NCBI RefSeq assembly: GCF_030547005.1
Contig: NZ_JAUOPN010000002.1
Coordinates: 124,001 to 188,000, forward strand
DNA from: Maribacter sp. 1_MG-2023
Lineage (GTDB): Bacteria > Bacteroidota > Bacteroidia > Flavobacteriales > Flavobacteriaceae
Direction of reading: 5' to 3'
DNA: 64,000 nt
Below are positions 45,996 through 55,501 of the stretch, one piece after another. The notes below the pieces were generated by a model, which saw only the letters and a list, made by a program, of their open reading frames with translations, was not told the DNA's origin and made no database searches. Position 1 is the first letter of the stretch. The number at the start of each line of letters is the position of its first letter. The position numbers were made by a program, and so were the translations under genes.

Positions 45996-46032
45996 AAACA
46001 AAAAATCCAACCTAAATAAATAGATTGGATTT
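45996..46032 (-). terminator. Terminator of the tRNA-Asn gene
   Basis: AAATCCAA / TTGGATTT (46003-46010 and 46025-46032); A-runs at 45996-46005 give a T-tract on the minus strand just after the tRNA. The wider gap 45701-46041 holds nothing else I can recognise. Confidence 0.75.
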
Positions 46033-46041
46033 CGATTTTTG

Positions 46042-46115
46042 CTCCCCCTCTTGGGCTCGAACCAAGGACCCTCTGATTAACAGTCAGATGCTCTAACCAA
46101 CTGAGCTAAGGAGGA
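46042..46115 (-). tRNA. tRNA-Asn (GTT)
   Basis: 74 bases, read on the minus strand. Acceptor TCCTCCT pairs AGGGGGA with one T-G pair; D arm TAGCTCAGTTGGTTAGAGC; anticodon loop CTGTTAA with GTT; T arm CTTGG-TTCGAGC-CCAAG; discriminator G. The CCA end is not encoded. Confidence 0.95.
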
Positions 46116-46195
46116 AAATAACCCGTTTTAGTTTCCTAAAGCGGGTGCAAATATAGTAGTTTTTTGAAACTCGCCAAACAAAGAATTAAGTTTTT

Positions 46196-47548
46196 TTATT
46201 TAAATATCAATTTATAGATATCATTACCGTTCGCGAACAGTAAAAGTGCTATTAAAATAAAGAAGCCTGTTACTTGTGCGTACTCTAAAAACTTATCGCT
46301 TGGCTTTCTACCTGTAATCATTTCGTAAAGCAAAAACATTACATGTCCGCCATCTAAAGCTGGTATCGGCAGAATATTCATAAACGCCAGAATAATTGAT
46401 ATAAAAGCAGTTGTTGCCCAAAATGCTGGCCAGTTCCAAGTATCTGGAAACATACCACCAATAGCTGCAAAACCACCAACCTCTTTATAAGCACCAGTAT
46501 CAGGATTAAAAATTTTCTTCATCCCCTTAATGTAATCCGTAAGGGTCTTAACACCTTTGTTCCATCCCGCTGGGATAGATTCTAGAAAAGTATAATTAAG
46601 TGTTTCAATTTTGAAATAGCCCTTTTCTTCATATTCCTCTCTTGAATTAAATCCCGCATAAATACCAAATTTACCTTCGTCAGAAACTTTTGCATTCAAT
46701 GATACTTTATTACCTTCCCTCATAACTTCTACAGGAACGTTTTTACCTTTGTTAGCCGCCAATACAGGAATCACCTGATCTTGAAACTCTACTGGTGTGC
46801 CGGCAATTTTTACTACAGCATCACCTTCTTGAAATCCGCTATCTTTATTTGGAGAATCTTCTGAAATGCTTCTAACTACAAACGGATTTCGGTATGAAAT
46901 AAACCTCGCATTCTCCCTGTTATCAGAAATAGTTTCTATAAAATCTACGGGAATATCCTTTTCAATTTTATTACCATCACGTTCTAAAGTGATTTTCTCA
47001 CCATAAACCACTTCTGGCATTATACTATATAAAGATTCAATTTCTTTACCATCAACGGCAAGAACCTTATCACCTGTTTGTATTCCAAGAGCATCGCCCA
47101 ATGTAGTATCAGTAATCCAAACTCCGTCTTTTAAACTATCATTTGCTATATAGGTTTCACCATAAGCATATGCCAGACCAATGAAAATAACTACAGCTAA
47201 AATGAAATTAACTGTAACACCACCTAACATTATAATTAAACGTTGCCAAGCCGGCTTGCTTCTAAACTCCCACTCCTTCGGTTCTTCAGCCATGGCTTCT
47301 TTGTCCATGCTTTCATCAATCATTCCAGATATTTTTACATATCCGCCCAAAGGCAACCAACCAATTCCGTATTCGGTTTCACCTATTTTCTTTTTGAAAA
47401 GCGAAAACTTAACATCAAAGAATAAGTAGAATTTCTCTACTCTTGTTTTAAAATATTTTGCTGGTATAAAATGCCCTAACTCGTGTAATACTATAAGTAT
47501 AGAAAGGCTTAAAAAAAATTGTATTGTCTTTATTATAATAGGGCTCAT
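46196..47548 (-). CDS. rseP: RIP zinc metalloprotease RseP (site-2 protease)
   Basis: 450 residues from ATG at 47548; an upstream start at 47614 precedes the proper first helix. Zinc motif HELGH (22-26) in the first helix, followed by PDZ-like domains in the periplasmic loop at about 110-200 and 205-290, and a second metal/active-site segment near NILPIPALDGGH before the last helices. It cuts anti-sigma factors or other membrane proteins within the membrane. Monocistronic, next to tRNA-Asn. Confidence 0.93.
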   Translation of the reverse strand: MSPIIIKTIQFFLSLSILIVLHELGHFIPAKYFKTRVEKFYLFFDVKFSLFKKKIGETEYGIGWLPLGGYVKISGMIDESMDKEAMAEEPKEWEFRSKPAWQRLIIMLGGVTVNFILAVVIFIGLAYAYGETYIANDSLKDGVWITDTTLGDALGIQTGDKVLAVDGKEIESLYSIMPEVVYGEKITLERDGNKIEKDIPVDFIETISDNRENARFISYRNPFVVRSISEDSPNKDSGFQEGDAVVKIAGTPVEFQDQVIPVLAANKGKNVPVEVMREGNKVSLNAKVSDEGKFGIYAGFNSREEYEEKGYFKIETLNYTFLESIPAGWNKGVKTLTDYIKGMKKIFNPDTGAYKEVGGFAAIGGMFPDTWNWPAFWATTAFISIILAFMNILPIPALDGGHVMFLLYEMITGRKPSDKFLEYAQVTGFFILIALLLFANGNDIYKLIFK

Positions 47549-47667
47549 TCTTTTTTCCTGAAAATTAAAATCGCACAAAAGTACATTTTTACAACCGCTA
47601 AAAAAAAGAAACACACTGAGTGAGTGGTATTTTATGAATAATTTATCAGCTAACAGGGTGAATTCAC

Positions 47668-47698
47668 TTGAAAAGTAAATAGCCCTAGCGTACCTTTG
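47668..47698 (+). promoter_or_regulatory. Bacteroidota-type promoter of the SCO gene
   Basis: TTG (47668-47670) and TACCTTTG (47691-47698), 20 bases apart, match the TTG / TAnnTTTG consensus. The ATG is at 47711, giving a very short leader. Confidence 0.7.
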
Positions 47699-47710
47699 TA
47701 AAAAATTCTT

Positions 47711-48379
47711 ATGCGGTCTTTTTTCGCTAAATTCAAATTATTCGGTCTGGTACTGATACCTATTTCTGCAGTTATCATGTATCTTTTTTACAACGCCCTA
47801 CAACCTGTAAAGCTGTTACCGGTATATTCACCTGCTATGGTAAATGCAGAATTGGTGTCTGAAGAAATACAGCACGTTAGAAAATACCATACTATCGCAG
47901 ATTTCTCTTTAACGAACCAAAATGGAGAAACTATTACCCAAGATAATTACGAAGGTAAAATTTACGTTGCAGATTTCTTCTTTACCACCTGCCCTACTAT
48001 TTGCCCGATCATGACCAAAAACATGGTAGATCTACAACAATCGCTTGGTAAAGATTCTGATGTAATGTTATTATCGCACTCGGTAACACCAGAAATTGAT
48101 TCTGTTGCCCAGTTAAAAAAATATGCCCTTGAAAAAGGAGTTGACGATAGTAATTGGAATTTAGTTACGGGTGAGAAGAAACAAATCTATGACCTAGCCC
48201 GTAAATCGTATCTAGCCGTAAAGACAGATGGTGACGGAGGACCATTTGATATGATCCATACCGAAAATTTCATTTTAGTAGACGAGAGAAAAAGAATTCG
48301 AGGTTTCTATGACGGAACAAAAAAGGAGGATATTGAAAAATTGATAGAGGATATTAAAGTGCTTCAAGAATCTCATTAA
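47711..48379 (+). CDS. SCO1/SenC-family copper chaperone
   Basis: 222 residues with a membrane anchor (about 9-29). The thioredoxin-fold domain carries the copper motif TTCPTICP (CxxxC near residue 100) and the conserved His in FDMIHTENFILVD. Members deliver copper to the CuA centre of cytochrome c oxidase. The family is common in aerobic Bacteroidota. It lies between rseP (divergent) and the feo operon. Oxidase genes are not in this window. Confidence 0.9.
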   Translation: MRSFFAKFKLFGLVLIPISAVIMYLFYNALQPVKLLPVYSPAMVNAELVSEEIQHVRKYHTIADFSLTNQNGETITQDNYEGKIYVADFFFTTCPTICPIMTKNMVDLQQSLGKDSDVMLLSHSVTPEIDSVAQLKKYALEKGVDDSNWNLVTGEKKQIYDLARKSYLAVKTDGDGGPFDMIHTENFILVDERKRIRGFYDGTKKEDIEKLIEDIKVLQESH

Positions 48380-48524
48380 AAGTAAAACACCTATTCAATG
48401 GTTATGTTAAGATAATAATTCACAAATTCACAACTGTTAAGATAACGACTATTATAACCTCTGTTCATCTTAAAAACCCCTATTTAATTATGCTAAAAAG
48501 TATAGGGAATAATATTATTTCCAT

Positions 48525-48532
48525 TACTTTTG
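48525..48532 (+). promoter_or_regulatory. Bacteroidota-type -7 element of the feo operon
   Basis: TACTTTTG matches TAnnTTTG, 28 bases before the feoA start. A DtxR-like half-site (AATCTAAA at about 48545-48552, the complement of TTTAGATT) lies between them. Confidence 0.55.
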
Positions 48533-48560
48533 CCTTACTTATAATGAATCTAAATAAAGA

Positions 48561-48806
48561 TTGGAAACTACAGTCGCACATTTAAAAAGAGGTCAAAAGG
48601 GAATTATAAAAGAATTCACTGAAAACCTACTACCTATAAAACTACTAGAATTAGGTTGTTTACCGGGTAATGTAGTAGAATTAGTGCAAGTAGCTCCACT
48701 AAACGACCCTATCTATATCAATGTTAACGGATCACATATTGCCATTAGAAGAGAAATGGCATTACATATAGCACTTGATATTATTGAAGATAATACGGTT
48801 ATATGA
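48561..48806 (+). CDS. feoA: Ferrous iron transport protein A
   Basis: 81 residues from TTG at 48561. SH3-like FeoA domain: LKRGQKGIIKEF, then LLELGCLPGNVVELV and GSHIAIRREMALHI. Supports FeoB. Its end overlaps the FeoB start by four bases (ATGA), so translation is coupled. The TTG start is the only one that keeps the whole domain; a following ATG would lose the first strand. Confidence 0.92.
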   Translation: METTVAHLKRGQKGIIKEFTENLLPIKLLELGCLPGNVVELVQVAPLNDPIYINVNGSHIAIRREMALHIALDIIEDNTVI

Positions 48807-50989
48807 GCAAACAAATCAATGTAGCCCTTATCGGGAATCCGAACACCGGTAAAACATCGGTTTTTAATCAACTTACTGGGTTAAACCAGAAAGTGGGTAA
48901 CTACCCAGGTATAACGGTTGAGAAAAAAGAAGGAATCTGTAAACTTCCCCGAGGTGTAAAAGCCCATATTTTAGATTTACCAGGAACGTATAGTTTAAAC
49001 ACAACTTCGTTAGACGAAAGTGTTGCCGTCGAGTTGCTTCTTAATAAAAACGATAAGGATCACCCAGATGTCGCAATTGTAGTTTCTGATGTAGAGAACC
49101 TAAAAAGAAACCTGCTACTTTTTACACAAATAAAAGATTTAAAAATACCCACCATACTAGTCATTAACATGGCAGACCGTATGTCTCGCAAGGGTATTAC
49201 TATTGATATTGAATTATTAGAAAAGAAATTAAACTCAAAAATTGCATTAGTTAGTACCCGTAAAGAAACGGGTATCGACAAACTTAGAGAGTTAATTGCC
49301 GATCACAAGAATTTACCAAAAACGCAAAATGTAGATATTTCTGTAATTGCGCCAGAATATTTTGAAAAACTTGCTACCGCATTCCCAAAAGAAGACGTGT
49401 ACAAATTATGGTTGGTAATAACACAAGATGTCAATTTTATGCCTCTTGAAAAGACGCTATTTAAAGACGCCTCTTCATTTGCCACTAAATCTAAATCCGA
49501 ATTAAAACGTCTTCAACAAAAGGAGACCATTTTAAGATACCAGTTTATAAATGGTATTTTAAAAGAAACTTATAAAGTTGACGTTAATGCGGCTAAGGGT
49601 TTTAGAGCAACTTTAGACAAAGTATTAACGCATAAAGTATTTGGTTATCTTATATTCTTTCTAATACTATTGACCATATTTCAAGCGATTTATGGATGGA
49701 GTGAATACCCAATGGATTTAATTGATGGATTCTTTGCATCGGCGACAGAATGGGTAAAAGACACCTTACCACCAGGGGTTTTTACGAATCTGATTGCTGA
49801 AGGTATTTTAGCTGGTATTGGTGGTATTGTTATTTTCATTCCACAAATAGCTTTCTTGTTCCTATTTATTGCCTTGTTAGAAGAAACAGGCTACATGAGT
49901 AGAGTTGTGTTTTTGATGGATAGGATAATGCGTCCGTTTGGTTTAAGCGGCAAAAGTGTTGTTCCGTTAATATCGGGTACCGCTTGCGCCATACCTGCAG
50001 TAATGGCCACTAGAACCATTGAAAACTGGAAGGAAAGATTAATTACCATATTGGTGACCCCGTTTACCACTTGCTCTGCGCGTTTACCAGTGTATTTGAT
50101 TATTATAGCATTGGTAATACCCGAAGGTAGCTTTCTAGGTTTAAGTTATAAAGCTCTGACATTAATGTCATTGTACTTAATGGGCTTTGGGGCTGCTATT
50201 TTATCGGCAGTAATCTTAAACAAAATACTTAAGATAAAAAGCAAATCTTTCTTTGTGGTAGAAATGCCGAATTACAAATTACCATTGCTTAAAAACGTTG
50301 GCTATACCGTTCTTGAAAAGACTAAAAGTTTTGTTTTCGGAGCAGGTAAAATAATCTTGGCAATTTCAATTATACTTTGGTTTTTAGGTTCTAACGGGTC
50401 TTCTGATGAATTTAAAAATGCAGAGACCATTGTAACCAACCGCGTAGAACAAGAAGGTTTCAGTACTAGTAGTGAAATATATTTTGAGACCCATCAAGAT
50501 GGTTTTGATATAAATGCCCCTAACGCTTCAGACCAACAAAAAGAACTTGAAGAACGTGCATTAGCACAAGAAATAGCAGGGTATAAATTAGAGCATTCTT
50601 ATATGGGTCATATGGGTAAAGCAATAGAACCTATTGTAAGACCTTTAGGTTATGACTGGAAAATTGGTATTGCCGTCATCACCTCATTTGCAGCTAGAGA
50701 AGTTTTTGTTGGCACATTGGCAACTATTTACAGCGTAGGTAATGATGAAGAGGAAACCATAAAAAACAGAATGGCTGCAGAAGTAAACCCTAGAACTCAA
50801 AAACCACTATTTAATTTGGCTTCTGGTGTTTCGCTACTTCTATTTTATGCATTTGCAATGCAATGTATGAGTACACTTGCAGTAGTAAAAAGAGAAACGA
50901 ATTCTTGGAAATGGCCAGCGGGTCAGCTAGTATTTATGAGCCTATTTGCTTATATTGTAGCTTTAATAGCTTATCAATTATTAAAATAA
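48803..50989 (+). CDS. feoB: Ferrous iron transporter B
   Basis: 728 residues. N-terminal GTPase: G1 GNPNTGKTS (11-19), G2/G3 region KVGNYPGITVE and DLPGTYSL, G4 NMAD. The membrane part (about 280-728) has two Gate-type motifs, for example SGTACAIPAVMATRTI and TSFAAREVFVGTL. It moves Fe(II) across the inner membrane. Coupled to feoA, and followed by a short Cys-rich peptide gene. Complete. Confidence 0.96.
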   Translation: MSKQINVALIGNPNTGKTSVFNQLTGLNQKVGNYPGITVEKKEGICKLPRGVKAHILDLPGTYSLNTTSLDESVAVELLLNKNDKDHPDVAIVVSDVENLKRNLLLFTQIKDLKIPTILVINMADRMSRKGITIDIELLEKKLNSKIALVSTRKETGIDKLRELIADHKNLPKTQNVDISVIAPEYFEKLATAFPKEDVYKLWLVITQDVNFMPLEKTLFKDASSFATKSKSELKRLQQKETILRYQFINGILKETYKVDVNAAKGFRATLDKVLTHKVFGYLIFFLILLTIFQAIYGWSEYPMDLIDGFFASATEWVKDTLPPGVFTNLIAEGILAGIGGIVIFIPQIAFLFLFIALLEETGYMSRVVFLMDRIMRPFGLSGKSVVPLISGTACAIPAVMATRTIENWKERLITILVTPFTTCSARLPVYLIIIALVIPEGSFLGLSYKALTLMSLYLMGFGAAILSAVILNKILKIKSKSFFVVEMPNYKLPLLKNVGYTVLEKTKSFVFGAGKIILAISIILWFLGSNGSSDEFKNAETIVTNRVEQEGFSTSSEIYFETHQDGFDINAPNASDQQKELEERALAQEIAGYKLEHSYMGHMGKAIEPIVRPLGYDWKIGIAVITSFAAREVFVGTLATIYSVGNDEEETIKNRMAAEVNPRTQKPLFNLASGVSLLLFYAFAMQCMSTLAVVKRETNSWKWPAGQLVFMSLFAYIVALIAYQLLK

Positions 50990-50996
50990 AAAACAC

Positions 50997-51140
50997 ATGA
51001 TACAACACATCTTAGTTTACATCACTTTAGCTATTTCTGTTGGTTATATAGTTACGAAATTTTTTATCCCAAAATCTATTTGGTCTAGCAAAAAAGAAAG
51101 CTCAAAGGCTTGCGGTCAAGATGGTTGCGGCTGTCATTAG
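50997..51140 (+). CDS. FeoB-associated Cys-rich membrane peptide
   Basis: 47 residues, ATG at 50997, 7 bases after the feoB stop. One membrane helix (about 4-24) is followed by a Cys-rich tail ACGQDGCGCH. This matches the FeoB-associated Cys-rich membrane protein family in layout and position. Likely binds iron or a cofactor near FeoB; the role is not settled. Too short for many gene finders. Confidence 0.88.
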   Translation: MIQHILVYITLAISVGYIVTKFFIPKSIWSSKKESSKACGQDGCGCH

Positions 51141-51245
51141 GCTTTAGATTTTTGTTAAAATTTATTTAAAACGTTCACAACAGTTTCTAAAATTGTAACG
51201 TTACTTACATTGGTTCGTCTAGATTGCGTAAGAATAATCGAACCT

Positions 51246-52784
51246 ATGAACACTAAATTACCTTTTCTAGCTTTTTTCGCATTTCTAATTTTTAACCTAT
51301 TTAACGCCAATGCACAGAGCTTAAGTGCAACCGTTATAGATAGTGTTAGCCAACAACCTATACCTTTTGCTTCGGTGCAATTAAAAGATAAGTGGGCTAT
51401 TTCAAATGAAGAAGGTAGCTTTAATTTGGTATTCGGTGAAGTTATTAAAGAATCTGATTCCCTTATTATTTCTATAATGGGTTACGAGACCTTATCTAAA
51501 CCCATTTCTGAATTCACTACAACCAAAATTGCACTTGTACCTAAAGCTATAGAGTTAAGAGAAGTTATTGTCTCTAATAAGAATTATACTGCAGATGAGA
51601 TTATGGATTTTGTAGAGGATAATCTTGAAAAAAACTATTCTAATGATCTCTCGAAAAAAAGACTTTTTCACCGAACATCAAATTTTGACCGTTGGACGAA
51701 AAGTGATTTTAAGGTCAAAAAATCTTCTATAGATGTATTGAATCAACAGTTTATAGATAGCATCATTACTACGGTTCCAAAAAATGATAGTTATTATTCT
51801 GAAATCGTAGGAGACCTATATGGCAATCATGACGAAGAACTTCAAAAGTTTGATTTACTGAAAGCATCTAAATTATATGACGAAAACACAGAATTTGATT
51901 ATGAAAAAATCGAAGAAAGATTAAACGACATTTTAATAGAAAATGTAAAACCTGGGTCCTATTTTAAAATTAAATCTGGCTTATTGTCATTCAAAATAGA
52001 TTCTGATGAAGTAAGCACCCTTTTTGAAGAAGATGTGGATTCTACCGATGTAGCAGCAGTTAATAAAGAACTTGAAGAAAAAAAGAAAAGTAAAGAAGAG
52101 CAGCAAAAAAATTATGGTAATTGGAAAAGAAATCAACTAGCCAAAATATTTAGTGGTTTACCGACACAAGAAGATTCTAAACTTAATTTTATTGATAAGA
52201 AAAGAAAATACGATTATACCCTTCAAGAGTTTACCTTTTTAGGCGATAACCCTGTCTATGTAATTTCTTTTAAACCAGACGGATCAGCAGACTATGAAGG
52301 GACTTTATATGTAAATGCAGATGATTTTGCAGTAATACAAGTGGACTACTCTAATGTTAAACCTACTAGTAAATTTAGTCTATTGGGCATTTCTACTAAT
52401 AACTACCTTTTAAAAGGGAAAATAATTTATAACAAGGGTAAAGATGGCTTTTATAGTGTACGCTACTATGAATCTGAAAATGGTATGAGGGTTGGCGTAA
52501 GAAGACCACTAAAAATTATTGAAAAAAATAAAATCGTAAAAGGTAGAAATAAGCAGAATGAATTAGCTGGAGATATGGATTTTGTAATTATCAGTGTAGA
52601 AAAGAATGAAATGATTGTATTTGAGACAGAAAATATTAATCAGACTACCTTTGATGGTTTTACAGAAAACAACACTATATCGCCTACTTATATGCCTAAA
52701 TACGACCCAACATTCTGGGAAGGTTATGCGATTATGGAACCAAATACCGCGATTAAAGAGTTTACAGCTACATCTGCAGAGTAA
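51246..52784 (+). CDS. Exported protein with carboxypeptidase-like regulatory domain
   Basis: 512 residues from ATG at 51246 with a signal peptide (about 1-22, ending NANAQS). Residues about 24-110 are a CarboxypepD_reg-like Ig-type domain (ATVIDSVSQQPIPFASVQL, then VIVSNKNYTADEIMDFV after it). The rest is long beta-rich sequence with a charged linker (about 265-300: EELEEKKKSKEEQQ). No plug or barrel motif is clear, so it is not a TonB receptor. Function unknown; likely outer-membrane linked. Confidence 0.75.
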   Translation: MNTKLPFLAFFAFLIFNLFNANAQSLSATVIDSVSQQPIPFASVQLKDKWAISNEEGSFNLVFGEVIKESDSLIISIMGYETLSKPISEFTTTKIALVPKAIELREVIVSNKNYTADEIMDFVEDNLEKNYSNDLSKKRLFHRTSNFDRWTKSDFKVKKSSIDVLNQQFIDSIITTVPKNDSYYSEIVGDLYGNHDEELQKFDLLKASKLYDENTEFDYEKIEERLNDILIENVKPGSYFKIKSGLLSFKIDSDEVSTLFEEDVDSTDVAAVNKELEEKKKSKEEQQKNYGNWKRNQLAKIFSGLPTQEDSKLNFIDKKRKYDYTLQEFTFLGDNPVYVISFKPDGSADYEGTLYVNADDFAVIQVDYSNVKPTSKFSLLGISTNNYLLKGKIIYNKGKDGFYSVRYYESENGMRVGVRRPLKIIEKNKIVKGRNKQNELAGDMDFVIISVEKNEMIVFETENINQTTFDGFTENNTISPTYMPKYDPTFWEGYAIMEPNTAIKEFTATSAE

Positions 52785-52785
52785 A

Positions 52786-53172
52786 TTAAATTAAGTTCTT
52801 TATGAAATTATAGAATAATAACCCCCAGCCTACTACTAAAAAGAGTCCGCCAAGAGGGGTTATAGGACCCAATATTTTTATTTTTTTTCCTTTGGATGCA
52901 GAAATGCATAATCCGTAGATACTAAAAGAAAATAAGATGGTTCCGATAATTAGACAATAGATAATGGCTTTCTCTAGACCAGTTTCTAGGTTTAGATTGA
53001 AGTTCAGCATCAATATTAAAAGCGCGTGATACATTTGATATTTCACTCCCGTTTCAAAACTGTTCAATTGATCCGCTGTAAATGTTCTCTTAAGTAAATG
53101 TGCACCAAAAGCACCAAATACTACAGCTAACAAACCCAACAAAGCTCCTACCAATTGCGCTACTAAAACCAT
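52786..53172 (-). CDS. DUF423 membrane protein
   Basis: 128 residues from ATG at 53172; starts further upstream (53232) would add a charged stretch not expected in the family. Four membrane helices with GAFGAHLLK after the first (the DUF423 hallmark), YQMYHALLILM, and PLGGLFLVVGW near the end. Small membrane proteins of unknown role, widely distributed. Confidence 0.88.
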   Translation of the reverse strand: MVLVAQLVGALLGLLAVVFGAFGAHLLKRTFTADQLNSFETGVKYQMYHALLILMLNFNLNLETGLEKAIIYCLIIGTILFSFSIYGLCISASKGKKIKILGPITPLGGLFLVVGWGLLFYNFIKNLI

Positions 53173-53244
53173 ATTTTTTTTTATTTCAAAGATACTGTCA
53201 TCTCCTTTTAATTCATAAATTACAGAAACCATTATTGAATAAAA

Positions 53245-53598
53245 ATGAAAACGTATCTATCTCTTCACTTAATAGGAATAATTCTATTGTGTAGTTGTGG
53301 TTCTGCGAAAAGTACCACGAAAGACAAATCATCTTTAGATACTGAATTAAGAGAAAAGAATAGAGCTAATGTTTCGCTATTGCAACGCACAAGGCAAAAG
53401 CCAGGAGTGGTGCTACAGAACAATGTTCCCATTTTGAATAAAACAACAAACTCATTCGATTCTGGCGGAAATCAAGAACCATTATACGTTTTAAATAATC
53501 AAGTAATCGGAAATTCGTTTCATTCTGTAAACGAACTGATAGATAGTTACAACGTAAAAAAAATAGTTATTCTTTCTGTCGTAGATGCTGCAGGTTAA
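53245..53598 (+). CDS. Lipoprotein with truncated TonB-plug-like motif
   Basis: 117 residues. Signal peptide with lipobox LLCSC (Cys near 18). The C-terminal part, EPLYVLNNQVIGNSFHSVNELIDSYNVKKIVILSVVDAAG, resembles the plug segment of SusC-like proteins, where a YGSRGANGVI motif usually follows; here the frame stops at that point. Probably a plug-only protein of the type common in flavobacteria. Complete as read, with a hairpin right after the stop. Confidence 0.7.
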   Translation: MKTYLSLHLIGIILLCSCGSAKSTTKDKSSLDTELREKNRANVSLLQRTRQKPGVVLQNNVPILNKTTNSFDSGGNQEPLYVLNNQVIGNSFHSVNELIDSYNVKKIVILSVVDAAG

Positions 53599-53600
53599 GG

Positions 53601-53628
53601 AACCCCAAGCTTCAAATGGGGTTATTAA
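53601..53628 (+). terminator. Weak hairpin after the plug-like lipoprotein gene
   Basis: AACCCCA / TGGGGTT (53601-53607, 53617-53623), followed by ATTAATTG. The T-tract is poor, so efficiency is uncertain. Confidence 0.5.
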
Positions 53629-53634
53629 TTGTAA

Positions 53635-54057
53635 TTAGTTCAAACTAATATTCATCTCCATATTAGAATTTACGGTAAACACGCATTCTTTATATTTTGG
53701 CGGACCGAACATTTTCATTTTCCCTTTAGAAAAAGCAATTTGCTCTTTTGGTATACCCAGCATATTGGTATCTAAGTTCTTATTGCCATTAGCATCATGA
53801 AAAATAGCGATGGCATAATCACCTTCAGGTAAATCTGTAATATCAAAAGCTGTTTTGCCTTTCACTGCTTTCTCCGATCCAGATTTGTAGACTTTATCGA
53901 ATTTTAAAAAAGAACCTTCATCATTATAAACAGCAAAACAGATATTTCCTTTTTCAGAGGTAACTCCGTCAATATTTAAACTAAGATTATGTTGTGCGAA
54001 AAGACCAGTAGACATTAATGACATAATCAATAATACGAATAGATTCTTTTTAATCAT
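53635..54057 (-). CDS. DUF2141 periplasmic protein
   Basis: 140 residues. Signal peptide (about 1-22, ending LFAQ). The mature part is the beta-sandwich of DUF2141: GNICFAVYNDEGSF, LPEGDYAIAIFHDANGN and NKNLDTNMLGIPKEQIAFS, all of which are typical. Periplasmic; role unknown, though often found near surface carbohydrate or lipoprotein genes. Minus strand, 68 bases from the next gene. Confidence 0.88.
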   Translation of the reverse strand: MIKKNLFVLLIMSLMSTGLFAQHNLSLNIDGVTSEKGNICFAVYNDEGSFLKFDKVYKSGSEKAVKGKTAFDITDLPEGDYAIAIFHDANGNKNLDTNMLGIPKEQIAFSKGKMKMFGPPKYKECVFTVNSNMEMNISLN

Positions 54058-54125
54058 GGGTGCTATTTAAAATCAAAAAAGGTTTTAATACTTCAACGAT
54101 GTTATAAATTTTAATTTAAGCTGTT

Positions 54126-54566
54126 CTAATTGGGTTCACTTAAAGCACTTGTTTTAGCGCTAAGTTTCTGAAATAATTGAATAGTTTCAACGGAATCTTT
54201 TAGGTTAAAGTATACATAACTCGAATCTTTATAAACCAACTTTACTTTATTTTGATTGATATTATCTACAAATACATGGACCTTTTTATCTGTCAAAGAA
54301 TCTTTAAACTCCCTAAAGATACCTTTCTCTTTTTCTAATGCAGAGAAACCATGTAAGCGTTGCATTGGCGGAATTCTTTCTACAAATACCACACTATCCA
54401 ATTCATTTAGGGGAATTTCAATATTATAAAAACCCGAGCGTAGACCAAGACTTATTTCATCATTAGTTACCCAGTTCTTTACATGAAGTATTAAAACGGC
54501 TGCACAACCTATAATCGTTACAATCAACGTTATCGTCCAGATCCAATTTTTCTTAGAAGAATACAT
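54126..54566 (-). CDS. Membrane-anchored protein with PH-like C-terminal domain (putative)
   Basis: 146 residues. One membrane helix (about 8-27) near the N-terminus. The following 110 residues are beta-rich, with SGFYNIEIPLNELDSVVFVE and YKDSSYVYFNLKDSVETIQLF; this resembles bacterial PH domains, but the match is weak. Unknown function. Cells of Bacteroidota often contain such anchored proteins. Located between the DUF2141 gene and the ZIP gene, on the same strand. Confidence 0.55.
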   Translation of the reverse strand: MYSSKKNWIWTITLIVTIIGCAAVLILHVKNWVTNDEISLGLRSGFYNIEIPLNELDSVVFVERIPPMQRLHGFSALEKEKGIFREFKDSLTDKKVHVFVDNINQNKVKLVYKDSSYVYFNLKDSVETIQLFQKLSAKTSALSEPN

Positions 54567-54653
54567 AGAAATTTAAAGTATCAAGTTAACAATACTATTG
54601 CCTTAAACGCTAAAATTGGTATTAAATTATTGCATTACAAAAACACTTTAATC

Positions 54654-55475
54654 TTACCCTAACCCAACATCTAAAGTCATCATAATTATGAATCCACCAA
54701 TGAAGCCCATTGTAGCAATATCGGTGTATTTATCTTGCTGTGTTTCTGGTATCACTTCTTCTACCACAACAAAAATCATTGCACCAGCTGCAAATGAAAG
54801 CGCATAAGGTAAAATAGGTTGAAAAGTCATCACTGCCCACGCACCTAAAACAGCAGCAATTGGTTCTACAAGTGCAGATGCCTGACCGAACATAAAACTC
54901 TTGGTTCTACTTAAACCATGTCTACGCAATGGCATAGCAACAGCAAAACCTTCTGGGAAATTTTGCAAACCTATACCAAGTGCCAAAGCAACGGCACCAC
55001 CAATAGAAGCGCCTTCAAACCCAGCTGCTACACCACCAAAAAGAACACCTACAGCTAAACCTTCTGGTATATTATGCAGTGTTATTGCCAAGGTTAACAA
55101 AGTAGTTCTGTGCCAGGGAGTCTTTACCCCTTCTGCTTCACTTTCTTTAAAATTAATATGTAAATGAGGCAAAATTTTATCCAATCCAAAAATAAACATG
55201 GCTCCTAGAAAGAAACCAATCGCTGCAGGTATCACTTTTACAAATCCTTCACCAGGACTCATTTCTATACCAGGCGCCAATAAGCTCCAAAAACTTGCCG
55301 CAACCATAACTCCGCCAGTAAAACCTAACATACCATCTAAAACAGCACGGTTCATAGTTTTAAATAGAAAAACCAATGCAGCACCGGCCGCAGTTAGTCC
55401 CCAAGTAAATAATGTCGCATAGAACGCAGCCAACACTGGGTCTATCGATTCAAAATACGCTATAATTTCATCCAT
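54654..55475 (-). CDS. ZIP-family divalent metal transporter
   Basis: 273 residues, about eight helices. The two ZIP signature helices are clear: TLAITLHNIPEGLAVGVLFGG (metal ligands in HNIPEG) and LGIGLQNFPEGFAVAMPL (QNFPEG). Members bring Zn, Fe or Mn into the cytoplasm. It lies 26 bases downstream of the DtxR-type regulator gene, so the same transcript is likely, pointing to Mn or Fe as cargo. The His-rich loop between helices 3 and 4 is short. Confidence 0.9.
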   Translation of the reverse strand: MDEIIAYFESIDPVLAAFYATLFTWGLTAAGAALVFLFKTMNRAVLDGMLGFTGGVMVAASFWSLLAPGIEMSPGEGFVKVIPAAIGFFLGAMFIFGLDKILPHLHINFKESEAEGVKTPWHRTTLLTLAITLHNIPEGLAVGVLFGGVAAGFEGASIGGAVALALGIGLQNFPEGFAVAMPLRRHGLSRTKSFMFGQASALVEPIAAVLGAWAVMTFQPILPYALSFAAGAMIFVVVEEVIPETQQDKYTDIATMGFIGGFIIMMTLDVGLG

Positions 55476-55501
55476 AATTTCAAAAATTAATCAGTTAAAA
55501 A

